From Ecytonucleospora hepatopenaei (lineage: Eukaryota; Microsporidia; Enterocytozoonidae), in the NCBI GenBank assembly GCA_026692725.1, contig JAPMUG010000002.1, positions 248,001 through 312,000 of the forward strand: DNA of 64,000 nt. The letters run 5' to 3'. The position numbers and the translations under genes are program-made. The notes under the pieces were generated by a model. The model searched no databases. It worked only from the letters and a program-made list of their open reading frames with translations, and was not told where the DNA came from. This document shows, in pieces, positions 10,813 to 19,242 of the stretch (its first letter is position 1; every line of letters starts with the position of its first letter).

Positions 10813-10818
10813 AAGGGT
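10813..10818 (-). promoter_or_regulatory. CCC-like start-proximal signal of the DBP5-like gene
   Basis: The sense strand reads ACCCTT directly before ATG 10812, the same arrangement as at NOT1. It supports the chosen start. Confidence 0.55.
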
Positions 10819-10902
10819 GTTTTTTTTTAAAATAATAAAATTCTTAACAAAATGTTTATTTTGTATTTAAAAATCAAAAATTGTGTTTTAATAGAAAAAA
10901 TA

Positions 10903-11922
10903 CTAAAATACACTCAAAAACTCATCCAACATTCCTTCTTCAATATGTTTGTCATTGCTAATAAATTCCAAAAAATTAAGCTTTTCTTCAGTAGCAAAAT
11001 CTTTAAAATTTAAAATTTTGTTTGTATTTGTTGCATTCACCGTATATCCTTTAATTTCCATCCATTCTTTAATGTATTCTGTTTCATTAATTAAGCTTAA
11101 CTCTTTAACCAAGTCAACTTCAAAAAATGTATGGTTAATGTTTTCTTCTAATAAAATTACAAAATTTACAAATTTATGTTTTTCTTTAAATAAAACAAGA
11201 TTTTCTAACATTTCATTAGTATTTTTTTCACATCCACTCAATACGAATGTAACATTATGAATGTTTACCTTGGACTCTTTTATCCATCTATCTACTCTAT
11301 TTTCTACCATTTCTCTGGTTGATAAATCCCCCTCTTCTTTGTCGTTATTAGCATTTATTGCAATTAACTCAGATAAACTTATAGAAAATTCGTTTGTTTT
11401 AGTTTTAAAACAATCTCCCAAAGGTAAATCAGCAATATTTTGCTGATTTGCATTTGACAGAAACGAAAGTCCGTTTCCATTCTTTAGTACGAGACCACTA
11501 TCCTTATGAATTGTAATTATATCACCCACGCAAATTTTTTCTCTTTCAAGCTCTTTATACAAGAATGGTCCTATTCCAAAAACAGACTCCATATTTTGTG
11601 TTTTTAATTTTATTTGTTGGTCAGACAAAAAAGTAACCTGTCCTTCTACCACTTCAATTTGTTCTTTCATGCTTATTTTAACATTTTTTTCATAAATAAA
11701 ATTCAATTCATCCATTTTTAAAATATTTTCACTAGAAATAGTGCATACATTTTTTAACCTCTTTTTTAAAAAAGAAAAAATATCTTGTTGAAAGTATTTG
11801 TTAGAATTGCACCTACAAATCACAATAGAATCAACTGAAATTAGCTCCACTAGAGTATCTAATTTTTCTTTACATGATTTTTCAAATATTCTATTCTCTT
11901 CAAATTTGTTTATTTTAAACAT
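10903..11922 (-). CDS. Degenerate RuvB-like (RVB1/RVB2, TIP49) protein lacking Walker motifs
   Basis: A 339-residue protein that I recognise as a decayed member of the RuvB-like AAA+ family. The insertion domain is clearest: MKEQIEVVEGQVTFL, then VGDIITIHKDSG, then FSISLSELIAINA, and REMVENRVDRWIKE. These correspond to the RVB blocks IKEETEIIEGEV, AGDVITIDKATG, HTVSLHEIDVINS and REQINAKVAEWREE. Where Walker A (GQPGTGKT) should lie the sequence is CRCNSNKYF, and the Walker B DEVHMLD position reads LSGCEKNTN. ATP binding and hydrolysis are therefore unlikely. Total length is about 110 residues below normal. A structural role beside a true RVB partner is possible but inferred. Start 11922 is chosen because CCCTTTGT precedes it; an upstream in-frame extension has no such signal. 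Confidence 0.72.
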   Translation of the reverse strand: MFKINKFEENRIFEKSCKEKLDTLVELISVDSIVICRCNSNKYFQQDIFSFLKKRLKNVCTISSENILKMDELNFIYEKNVKISMKEQIEVVEGQVTFLSDQQIKLKTQNMESVFGIGPFLYKELEREKICVGDIITIHKDSGLVLKNGNGLSFLSNANQQNIADLPLGDCFKTKTNEFSISLSELIAINANNDKEEGDLSTREMVENRVDRWIKESKVNIHNVTFVLSGCEKNTNEMLENLVLFKEKHKFVNFVILLEENINHTFFEVDLVKELSLINETEYIKEWMEIKGYTVNATNTNKILNFKDFATEEKLNFLEFISNDKHIEEGMLDEFLSVF

Positions 11923-12051
11923 ACAAAGGGTATAAAATAGCAATGTTAACCATTTTTATATAAAATAACACAATACACAGTTTTAAAAATATTAAGAAAA
12001 AAACAAAAAATTGTGTTGGTTATTTATTTTATTAAAACCCCTTAAAAACAA

Positions 12052-12750
12052 ATGTACATAGAATTGTTAATTATTTCGACATGTTCTTTAGGTTTAAGCA
12101 TATTGTTTGCATTTTTACCTCAAGCTGAACTCATAACAATCAAGCCAGTTACCACTGATTTAAAATACAAACCTAGCACAATTCCATTTTGGGCACTTGC
12201 ACTCATAGACATCACTATTCCACTTTTAGTAATATTTGTTGTTTTTATTCACCAGAGACATGAAAATAAATGGTCTTTTATAAAGCTTAGTTTGCTTTTT
12301 CTTTACTCTTCAATGCTTATGACACTCTTTATAACCGAATTTTTGAAATTTTTGGTTTGTAAACAAAGACCAGATTATAACGACAGACAACAACTTATAC
12401 TAAAAGCCAAGGCAGAAAATAAACACCTAAACGCATGGTACCTTAAAAAAGAAAGTTCGAGAAGCTTTCCTTCTGGAGATACATCTGCCTCTTTTTGCTA
12501 TTTACTACCTGTGCCTTATTTATTATCAAAAGAAAAAATTCACAAATTTATAGTAATTTTATCGTTTGTTATTCTAGTTGCCTGGGGAAGCACAATAGGA
12601 TACTTGCGAGTATATAACAACAAACATGACATTTCTGACATCGGTTGGGGAATTGATGTGGGAATATTGTCTTCCATAATTGTGACGTATATATTTAGCA
12701 TAAAAAGAACAAAGCTAAACCATTTAAGAAATTATCCACCAAAAAATTAG
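12052..12750 (+). CDS. PAP2-family lipid phosphate phosphatase, membrane protein
   Basis: A 232-residue membrane protein of the type-2 phosphatidic acid phosphatase superfamily, which dephosphorylates lipid phosphates such as phosphatidate or diacylglycerol pyrophosphate. The phosphatase signature is present: KFLVCKQRP (K-x6-RP, about 98-106), FPSGDTS (about 139-145) and RVYNNKHD (about 186-193, with the nucleophilic His). The usual PSGH is PSGD here, so the general-acid histidine is replaced by aspartate. Several hydrophobic segments fit a multi-pass topology, starting at residues 3-20. CCCCTT lies 9-14 bases upstream of ATG. Its stop codon overlaps that of the convergent TFIIF-alpha gene by a few bases. 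The exact lipid substrate cannot be told. Confidence 0.75.
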   Translation: MYIELLIISTCSLGLSILFAFLPQAELITIKPVTTDLKYKPSTIPFWALALIDITIPLLVIFVVFIHQRHENKWSFIKLSLLFLYSSMLMTLFITEFLKFLVCKQRPDYNDRQQLILKAKAENKHLNAWYLKKESSRSFPSGDTSASFCYLLPVPYLLSKEKIHKFIVILSFVILVAWGSTIGYLRVYNNKHDISDIGWGIDVGILSSIIVTYIFSIKRTKLNHLRNYPPKN

Positions 12751-13604
12751 TTTTTTAAATTCTTTTTTATTTTAAAATGTTTTTCTTTTGTATTTTTAAG
12801 TTGTATAACTGTACAATTATTTTGTAAAAATTTTTTAATGACTTGTTTCTCGTCATCATCCAATTTAAAATCAAGTTTTGTTAAATTCTTAAGAAGTTCC
12901 TTTATAGACATTGTTTTGGATCCAAAAACTTTATAAAGATCTTTTTCTGACATTGCCCTCTTTAATTTTTTGCTGCTCTTTTCTTCTTCTAAAGCTTCTG
13001 TTTCATTCTTTTCCCATGTTTGAACATTATCTATGTCCAATTCAGTAACCAAATTTTGTATTGCAGTTCCACTTGTTGACAATTTTCTTTCTTTTTCAAT
13101 ATGTACTACTATGTCACCATCATCGTCATCATCAAAGTTTTCGTTATAATCTATTTCTTCTACACTTTCATTGTTTTCGTGATATAATGGTTCTTTCTGT
13201 AGAACTTTTTCTAGTTTTTCCTCTTGGGAATTCTCATTTTTTTCTGAATAATGCATAAAAAGATGCCAATCATCTATTTCAAACATGTTAAAGCCTTGGT
13301 CTGTTTGAAGTAAAATAAAGTAAGATGATTGATCACTTACATCTTGTTTTTTAGTGTGATAAAATCTTTTTCTGTCATCTCTAGTAACAACAAATCTTTT
13401 TTCTGTTGAATTTTTTATATTTAAAATTTCTTCGTTTTCATATTCAAAAATCTCGCTTTTTGCTAAATACTGTGGTTTTCCATCCTCATCTGATGTTTCG
13501 CTGTTATATTCATCAAGATGTAAATTGTGTTTCAAATGATAAGCATTAAATTTATTGAATAATGAAAGTTTCTTGTTAACGTATGTTATTTTATAAGTAG
13601 GCAT
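12747..13604 (-). CDS. TFG1: Transcription factor IIF alpha subunit (RAP74/Tfg1)
   Basis: A 285-residue RAP74-like subunit of TFIIF, the RNA polymerase II initiation factor. The N-terminal dimerisation barrel ends with SYFILLQTDQGFNMFEIDDW, matching SYYIF..PDGAFEAFPVHNW of human RAP74. A central acidic stretch (NFDDDDDGD) follows, then a C-terminal winged helix (MSIKELLKNL ... VIKKFLQNN ... KHFKIKK) of the type that binds the CTD phosphatase FCP1. It is far shorter than human (517) or yeast (735), mostly through loss of the charged linker. ATG 13604 is chosen because AAGCCTT lies just upstream; the longer open frame starts only at TTG. The stop overlaps the convergent PAP2 gene. Confidence 0.8.
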   Translation of the reverse strand: MPTYKITYVNKKLSLFNKFNAYHLKHNLHLDEYNSETSDEDGKPQYLAKSEIFEYENEEILNIKNSTEKRFVVTRDDRKRFYHTKKQDVSDQSSYFILLQTDQGFNMFEIDDWHLFMHYSEKNENSQEEKLEKVLQKEPLYHENNESVEEIDYNENFDDDDDGDIVVHIEKERKLSTSGTAIQNLVTELDIDNVQTWEKNETEALEEEKSSKKLKRAMSEKDLYKVFGSKTMSIKELLKNLTKLDFKLDDDEKQVIKKFLQNNCTVIQLKNTKEKHFKIKKNLKN

Positions 13605-13681
13605 GTTTTCTAAGGCTTTAAAAATTTTATATTTTAAAAATGAGAACAAAGTTTAAAAATATTGAAATTTAGTTAAGTACA

Positions 13682-14362
13682 TTAAGAATTTTCTAACAAT
13701 TCTTTACGTACTTCTCTAAGAAATATGTAAAAATTTGAATGATTCTTATACAAAGTGCTTATTTTTTCAAGGTTTACTTTGGGTTCTGTGTTAACAACTA
13801 AATTGTCAGAATTAAAATTCAATACCATCCAACACCTTTTGTTAGAATTTACAAAAAATATTTTTATCGTTGTTTTATCCAATATTTTGTAATCAATCCC
13901 TAGATATTTTTTTATTAAACCATTTTCTTGTTCAAATTTGACTTGGGTAGTTTTATTTTTTTCTACCACATTCATCTTTTGAACATTTAAATTGTCAATA
14001 TTTTCTTCTATTTCATTCAATTCATTTTTAAGACTTTTCAAACTTTGTCTTAGGGCGGTTTCATTGCTCTGATAATTTTCATTTTCTTTCTGAAGTTCAT
14101 TTATGTCATTTTGATTGGATTTAATTTGCTCTTTTAATTGTATTTTTAGTTTATTCATTTTTGCAAAATTTTCTTTCATAAAATTTATTTGTTTGAGAAG
14201 TTTTGTGTTTTCATCCATAATGTTTTTTTCACTGCATGTAAAATCCGTTTTCATTCCGTTCATTTTTGCCTTAACATTAAATATTGTGTCATTCATTCTT
14301 GATTTTATTTCATCAATATATTGTTTAATTTTTAAAACATCTTGTCCAAATTCTTTTTGCAT
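13682..14362 (-). CDS. SPC25: Kinetochore Ndc80 complex subunit Spc25-like
   Basis: About 226 residues: a long coiled coil (roughly residues 20-150, rich in K/E/N/Q with heptad-like leucines) followed by a compact globular domain. That domain begins with ENGLIKKYLGIDYKIL and contains IKIFFVNSNKRCWMVLNF, then ends with NFYIFLREVRKELLE. This fits the Spc25 head of the Ndc80 complex, which links kinetochores to microtubules. In-frame ATGs exist at 14434, 14389 and 14362. The first would overlap the upstream TAF8-like gene. 14362 is preferred because AAGCCTT precedes it, exactly as in the adjacent TFIIF-alpha gene. Spc24 or another coiled-coil protein with a similar head is the main alternative. 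Confidence 0.62.
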   Translation of the reverse strand: MQKEFGQDVLKIKQYIDEIKSRMNDTIFNVKAKMNGMKTDFTCSEKNIMDENTKLLKQINFMKENFAKMNKLKIQLKEQIKSNQNDINELQKENENYQSNETALRQSLKSLKNELNEIEENIDNLNVQKMNVVEKNKTTQVKFEQENGLIKKYLGIDYKILDKTTIKIFFVNSNKRCWMVLNFNSDNLVVNTEPKVNLEKISTLYKNHSNFYIFLREVRKELLENS

Positions 14363-14408
14363 TAAAAATAAAGGCTTAAAAATAAACATTTTATTAATTA
14401 AAAAGGTT

Positions 14409-14948
14409 TTATTTCTTCTTAAAAACATTTTCATTGTTATAAATACAATTTATAAATGGAGGTAACGAACCACTTACTTTAAAAAGTTTAAACATGTTTT
14501 TTTCGCTTCTAATACTCTGTTTCATTCTATCCTTAATATTATTAATTTCAACATGTGTGTTATTTTCTTTAATCATTGTATTTCTATAGGTATGAATTGG
14601 TGGAAAATCAGGCATAAACTCATAAATATGTATAAACTTTTCATTTTTGTGAGAAATAGAACTTTTCCATTCATTTTGTTCTGGAAATACTTCATGTTCA
14701 TAGTTTGAAAGAATTATATCCAATTCAGATAAAAGTATGTGATTAACTTCAGTATTAAAAAAATCAAAAAAATTAAGTTTCGTTCTTCCGCTGTGAGACG
14801 CCAAAAAAGAAAGCAACCCGATTTTTGAGTTAAGCCAACAAATAAAAACTTCTTTTAGCAAAATAAAAGCCTTTTTATCTACTTTTTCATATCCTATCTT
14901 TTTTAAAAAGAGGCCAAGTAAATTCTCTAGTACAGGGTTAGGATCCAT
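14409..14948 (-). CDS. TAF8: TFIID subunit TAF8-like (histone fold)
   Basis: A 179-residue protein with an N-terminal histone-fold-like segment. LLGLFLKKIGY is followed by a long helix and ASHSGRTKLNFFDFF, which corresponds to the AGRTxPxLxDV end of the TAF8 histone fold. Around residue 120 comes MPDFPPIHTYRNT, equivalent to the proline-rich FPxFPxPHTYxxT motif that follows the fold in TAF8. TAF8 pairs with TAF10 inside TFIID at RNA polymerase II promoters. ATG 14948 is used because CACCTTTGTGCA precedes it; the longer frame begins at TTG. It is divergent from tRNA-Phe. TAF3 shares the fold but not the HTY motif as closely. Confidence 0.62.
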   Translation of the reverse strand: MDPNPVLENLLGLFLKKIGYEKVDKKAFILLKEVFICWLNSKIGLLSFLASHSGRTKLNFFDFFNTEVNHILLSELDIILSNYEHEVFPEQNEWKSSISHKNEKFIHIYEFMPDFPPIHTYRNTMIKENNTHVEINNIKDRMKQSIRSEKNMFKLFKVSGSLPPFINCIYNNENVFKKK

Positions 14949-15016
14949 TGCACAAAGGTGTTTGTAAAAATTTATCAATGTATTATTACAATATAAACAT
15001 ATAATAATTTCTTATC

Positions 15017-15088
15017 GGGAGTTTAGCTCAGTGGTAGAGCTCCGCACTGAAGCTGCGACGGTCCGGGGTTCGATCCCCCGAAGTCCCA
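15017..15088 (+). tRNA. tRNA-Phe (GAA)
   Basis: A 72-nt cloverleaf. The D arm is GCTCAGTGGTAGAGC, the anticodon loop is CUGAAGC with anticodon GAA, and the T arm is CGGGG-TTCGATC-CCCCG, with discriminator A. The acceptor stem has one G-G mismatch at pair 5. No intron is present. A T7 tract at 15094-15100 should terminate RNA polymerase III. Confidence 0.93.
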
Positions 15089-15093
15089 TATTA

Positions 15094-15100
15094 TTTTTTT
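15094..15100 (+). terminator. Pol III terminator of tRNA-Phe
   Basis: Seven consecutive T residues six bases after the discriminator base of tRNA-Phe. Confidence 0.6.
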
Positions 15101-15163
15101 CTAAAACAAAGTTTTAAAACCTGTGTTTCATGCACTAATAAAATAAACACAATTTAAAATAAT

Positions 15164-15916
15164 ATGAAACCATTTGGCTTGTTTTTGAATATCTTTGCAT
15201 TATTTTTTATGTTAATAGTCAAGGCAGAAGATGGATGTATCGAAGAAAGCAAAACCTATGTTATTAACATCAAGGCCCATGTTGAAGGTTTGATTCAACA
15301 ATCTATTATTTCACTGTCTGCAAAGTTTGAAGATTCTATACTTACAAATGAATATGTTGCTGAAAATAAGGAATCCGCTAAAGTTGCAGCTACCCGATCA
15401 TATCTCGGTGTTATTTTTCAAGAGTTAAACGAAGACCTTTTTAAGTATAAAGTGCAAGTCAATCTTGTTTTGGACCCACAAGAAATAGAACAGGTGGACC
15501 ACATTGGAAAGGTAGATCCTTCATGTGAAATTGGAAATGCGCTTAAGTCAAGAACATCAGCTGCTTTTGACATGTTGTCTGAAAAATATGGTAAAAATGT
15601 TGGCAACCACCTTTATCTTGTAGGATGTCCAATATCGCAGGATGATAAGTCTCCAATTGAAGTTTCTGAAAAGAATGCGTGTGGTAGGGTAATAGGTGTT
15701 ATGTGGTCAGGCTCAGCAAAAACAAAAGACTTGATAAAGTCTGCAATTATACAGGCACTGACAGGAACACCAAATACATATAAAGATGGTTTGTTGGAAA
15801 TGGCTGATAAAAATAATTTGTGCAGATACTGTGAAAGGTGCATTTCAAGCAATGAAAGTGCTCTTGGTATTTTACTGAAATATTTAACAAAAGTTACATT
15901 TTTAAATGATGAATAA
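15164..15916 (+). CDS. Predicted secreted protein, unknown function
   Basis: A 250-residue protein that I do not recognise. Residues 1-21 form a typical signal peptide (FGLFLNIFALFFMLIVKAEDG), so secretion or delivery to the spore or cell surface is likely. The mature part has a cysteine near its start, one near residue 125, one near 160, and a cluster of four (LCRYCERCIS plus NAC) towards the C-terminus, suggesting disulfides. The region around HLYLVGCPIS looks like a buried beta strand. No catalytic motif is visible and no transmembrane segment follows the signal. It stands between tRNA-Phe and RPC2, with no clear CCC signal upstream. Confidence 0.7.
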   Translation: MKPFGLFLNIFALFFMLIVKAEDGCIEESKTYVINIKAHVEGLIQQSIISLSAKFEDSILTNEYVAENKESAKVAATRSYLGVIFQELNEDLFKYKVQVNLVLDPQEIEQVDHIGKVDPSCEIGNALKSRTSAAFDMLSEKYGKNVGNHLYLVGCPISQDDKSPIEVSEKNACGRVIGVMWSGSAKTKDLIKSAIIQALTGTPNTYKDGLLEMADKNNLCRYCERCISSNESALGILLKYLTKVTFLNDE

Positions 15917-15948
15917 ATTTAGTTAATTTTTTTCCCTGTATAATTTTT

Positions 15949-18900
15949 ATGGTTAAAACAGACTTTGATTTTCTGGATTTATTTTTTAGACACAAGAGCT
16001 TAGTTAGACAACACATTGATTCTTTTAATTATTTTATTGAACATGAAATCAAGGAAATAGTTATGGCAAATAATATTGTTGAGTCTGACATTGACCATTC
16101 TTTCTACTTTAAATACACAAGCATAAAGGTAGGAAAACCAACTATTTCTGAAAATATGGTGGAACAAGACGTATTTCCACAGGAATGTAGAATTCGTGAT
16201 TTGACGTATGCGGCCAATATTTATGTTGACATCGAATACATAAAAAATAAAAAGATTATTGTTAAGAAGAATGTTTTTTTGGGTAAAATGCCCATCATGT
16301 TACGCAGTAAATATTGTAATTTAACCAATTTTACGGGCACGGACCAAGGGAAAATTATTGATTATCAAGCAAAGGAGTGTTTTTATGATAACGGAGGATA
16401 CTTTATAATAAGAGGTGCAGAAAAGGTAATCCAAATTCAAGAGCAATTAAGCAAAAATCGAATAATAATAGAAACAGGAAAAGTAGGAATGTTTGCATCA
16501 GTCACATCTGCAAGCATTAAACACAAAAGCAAAACAATTGTATACTCTAAAAAAGGTGTGTTTTATGCTCAGTCTAATATGTTTGTCGAAGATGTTCCTG
16601 TTATACTGTTAATCAAGTCTTTTGGAATTGAAAATGATAAAGAACTTGCAAATTTGATAGGGAATGATGCTCTGGACATGTTTGAAATAAATTTTGAATA
16701 TTTAGAAAAAAATAAAATATGCACACAAGACGATGCTATAGAAAAGTTGTCAAAATTTGTAAAAACAATGCCAGATGAAAGCGCCTTTAAGATAACAAAA
16801 AACGCACTTTTTGAAAAAATATTGCCGAATGTTGACGTGTCAGAAAATCTGAGGCCTAAAGGAATTTGCGTGTGTTTGATGGTGAGAAGACTCATTTTAG
16901 CAAAAAAACAGAAGATTGAACCAGATGACAAGGATTATTTAGGAAATAAAAGATTTGAGCTGGCTGGTCAGCTACTGTCTATTTTGTTTGAAGATACTTT
17001 CAAAAAATTTAATTTTGAATTACAAAAGGCAATAGACAAGATTCTGAGCAAAAGAATACGAACAAATGAATTTGATGCATTGACGTTTTTTAACTTGCAA
17101 ACAGGTATGGTTACAACTGCGCTAAACAGGTCGATTTCGAGCGGAAATTGGTCGCTAAAAAGGTTTAAGATGGAGAGAAGTGGCATAACTCACGTGGTAA
17201 CAAGATATTCGTACATTACTGCACTTGGAATGATGACAAAAATAAACAGTCACTTCGAAAAAACACGCAAAGTATCTGGTCCTCGTGCATTACACACATC
17301 TGCGTGGGGGATGATGTGTCCATCCGATACGCCAGAAGGGGAAGGGTGTGGTCTGGTTAAAAATTTGGCACTTTTGTCAGAAATAACCACAGAATGCACA
17401 GCAGAAGATTTGAGGACGCTTTTTAAAGGATTGGAAGTTGAAAAATATTCTTCAAGTACCAATTTGTATGCAGAAAATACTTATATGGTTTTTGTTAATG
17501 GCAATTTGCACGGGTCAGTGGAAAATCCCAGGGAATTCTGTGAAAAACTCAGAGAAAAAAGAAGAACAGGGTATGTAAACAAATATGTTTCTGTTTTTTG
17601 TAATAAATACGAAAAAACTATTTTTATATCAACTGATAATGGTAGAATATGTCGACCATTGATTATATTGCAGAAGAACAGCATGTTTTATGATAATTAC
17701 AAAATTAAATATGATGTTATTTATGCAAAATCTTTTAATGATTTGATTGAAATGGGATTTATAGAGTATGTGGATGTCAGTGAAGAGAATAATTGTGTAA
17801 TTGCATTAATGAAGCAGTACAAAAGCAACGAAGATATGTCAAAGTATACGCATCTAGAAATTTCTGATGCTTGTTTGTTAAGTCTGGTGGCTGGACTGGT
17901 TCCATTTCCACACCATAATCAAAGTCCACGAAATACATATCAGTGCGCTATGGGAAAGCAAGCAATAGGAACAATTGGGGTAAATTTGAAAAGTAGGTGT
18001 GATAGTTTATTTTTGCATATGACATACACTCAAAAACCAATGTCATTTTCAAAGGTTTTAAGGCACAACAAGTACAATAACATTCCATCGGGATTTAATG
18101 GAATGGTTGCAGTTATGAGCTATTCTGGATACGATATAGAAGATGCAATAGTGTTAAACAAGAATAGTTTGGACAAAGGAATGGCCAGGGTCGAGGTTTA
18201 TAGAACTGTAAAGATTGACTTAGAACGAAGTTTGATGGGAAGGCCAGAAGAGATTCACGTGGTCGATGGAGTTGAGCAAATCGTTTCAATTGGTACGCAT
18301 GTCAAGGAGGGAAGCATGTTAGTGACTAAAATAAATCCAAACACAGGAATGTTAAATATTGTTAAGCACAAAGGATATGATGCATATGTAGATAGGATAT
18401 TTTATACAAAGGGAGATGATGATAAGATGATTAAAATTGTACTAAGAGAGGTTAGGGTTCCTGAGGTTGGTGATAAATTTAGCAGCAGACATGGGCAGAA
18501 GGGGGTAGTTGGAATGATTGCGGCAAATTGTGACCTTCCTTTTAATGAACAAGGACTGGTACCAGACATTATTATGAATCCACATGGGTTTCCTTCAAGA
18601 ATGACCGTGGGGAAGATACTGGAGCAAATTACTGGAAAGGCTGCTGTTTGCATAGGTGAACATGCAGACGCAACAGCATTTGAAGATAACACCATGGTAA
18701 ATGGCAAGGAAACTCTTACAGAAGTGGCCTGTCAAAAGTTAATTGATAATGGGTTTAGCTATTCTGGAAAGGACGTTTTTACCAGTGGAATCACTGGCAA
18801 GCAAATAGAGGCATATGTGTTTTATGGACCAATATTTTATCAGAGATTAAAGCACATGGTTGCAGACAAAATACATTGCAGGGCAAGAGGACCAAGGGCA

Positions 18901-19218
18901 GTCTTGACACGTCAGCCGACGGAGGGTCGTTCCAAAGATGGTGGATTGAGACTGGGTGAAATGGAAAGGGACTGCTTGATTGGGTATGGAGCAAGTGCAA
19001 TTTTGAATGAGAGGCTGATGCATTGTTCAGATGAGTTTGTGGCCTTTGTATGTAAAAAATGTGGTGTTATATGTTATCACGTTAAGTGCAATATTTGCAA
19101 TTTAGCTCCAGTAAATGTAAAAATGCCTTATGCGTGCAAATTATTGTTTCAAGAACTTATGGCTATGAATATATTGCCCGTGATACGACTAAAAAATAAC
19201 GATTATTATGAGCAATAA
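15949..19218 (+). CDS. RPC2: DNA-directed RNA polymerase III second-largest subunit
   Basis: A 1089-residue second-largest subunit of RNA polymerase III, which makes tRNAs, 5S and other small RNAs. The N-terminus (SLVRQHIDSFNYFIEHEI, then HSFYFKYTSIKVG, then ECRIRDLTYAANIYVDIEY) has the RPC2 pattern rather than RPB2 or RPA2. Core motifs present include GGYFIIRGAEKVI, SYSGYDIEDAIVLNK, GDKFSSRHGQKGVVG and RGPRAVLTRQPTEGRS. A C-terminal zinc site is seen as CKKCG...CNIC (about 1035-1055). Length is close to yeast (1149). CCCTGTATAATTTTT precedes ATG. Its arginines are almost all AGA/AGG and the gene has no Asn-rich inserts, in contrast to the partner subunit RPC1 at the right end. Confidence 0.95.
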   Translation: MVKTDFDFLDLFFRHKSLVRQHIDSFNYFIEHEIKEIVMANNIVESDIDHSFYFKYTSIKVGKPTISENMVEQDVFPQECRIRDLTYAANIYVDIEYIKNKKIIVKKNVFLGKMPIMLRSKYCNLTNFTGTDQGKIIDYQAKECFYDNGGYFIIRGAEKVIQIQEQLSKNRIIIETGKVGMFASVTSASIKHKSKTIVYSKKGVFYAQSNMFVEDVPVILLIKSFGIENDKELANLIGNDALDMFEINFEYLEKNKICTQDDAIEKLSKFVKTMPDESAFKITKNALFEKILPNVDVSENLRPKGICVCLMVRRLILAKKQKIEPDDKDYLGNKRFELAGQLLSILFEDTFKKFNFELQKAIDKILSKRIRTNEFDALTFFNLQTGMVTTALNRSISSGNWSLKRFKMERSGITHVVTRYSYITALGMMTKINSHFEKTRKVSGPRALHTSAWGMMCPSDTPEGEGCGLVKNLALLSEITTECTAEDLRTLFKGLEVEKYSSSTNLYAENTYMVFVNGNLHGSVENPREFCEKLREKRRTGYVNKYVSVFCNKYEKTIFISTDNGRICRPLIILQKNSMFYDNYKIKYDVIYAKSFNDLIEMGFIEYVDVSEENNCVIALMKQYKSNEDMSKYTHLEISDACLLSLVAGLVPFPHHNQSPRNTYQCAMGKQAIGTIGVNLKSRCDSLFLHMTYTQKPMSFSKVLRHNKYNNIPSGFNGMVAVMSYSGYDIEDAIVLNKNSLDKGMARVEVYRTVKIDLERSLMGRPEEIHVVDGVEQIVSIGTHVKEGSMLVTKINPNTGMLNIVKHKGYDAYVDRIFYTKGDDDKMIKIVLREVRVPEVGDKFSSRHGQKGVVGMIAANCDLPFNEQGLVPDIIMNPHGFPSRMTVGKILEQITGKAAVCIGEHADATAFEDNTMVNGKETLTEVACQKLIDNGFSYSGKDVFTSGITGKQIEAYVFYGPIFYQRLKHMVADKIHCRARGPRAVLTRQPTEGRSKDGGLRLGEMERDCLIGYGASAILNERLMHCSDEFVAFVCKKCGVICYHVKCNICNLAPVNVKMPYACKLLFQELMAMNILPVIRLKNNDYYEQ

Positions 19219-19242
19219 CTACCATGTTAAAATATTTATAAA

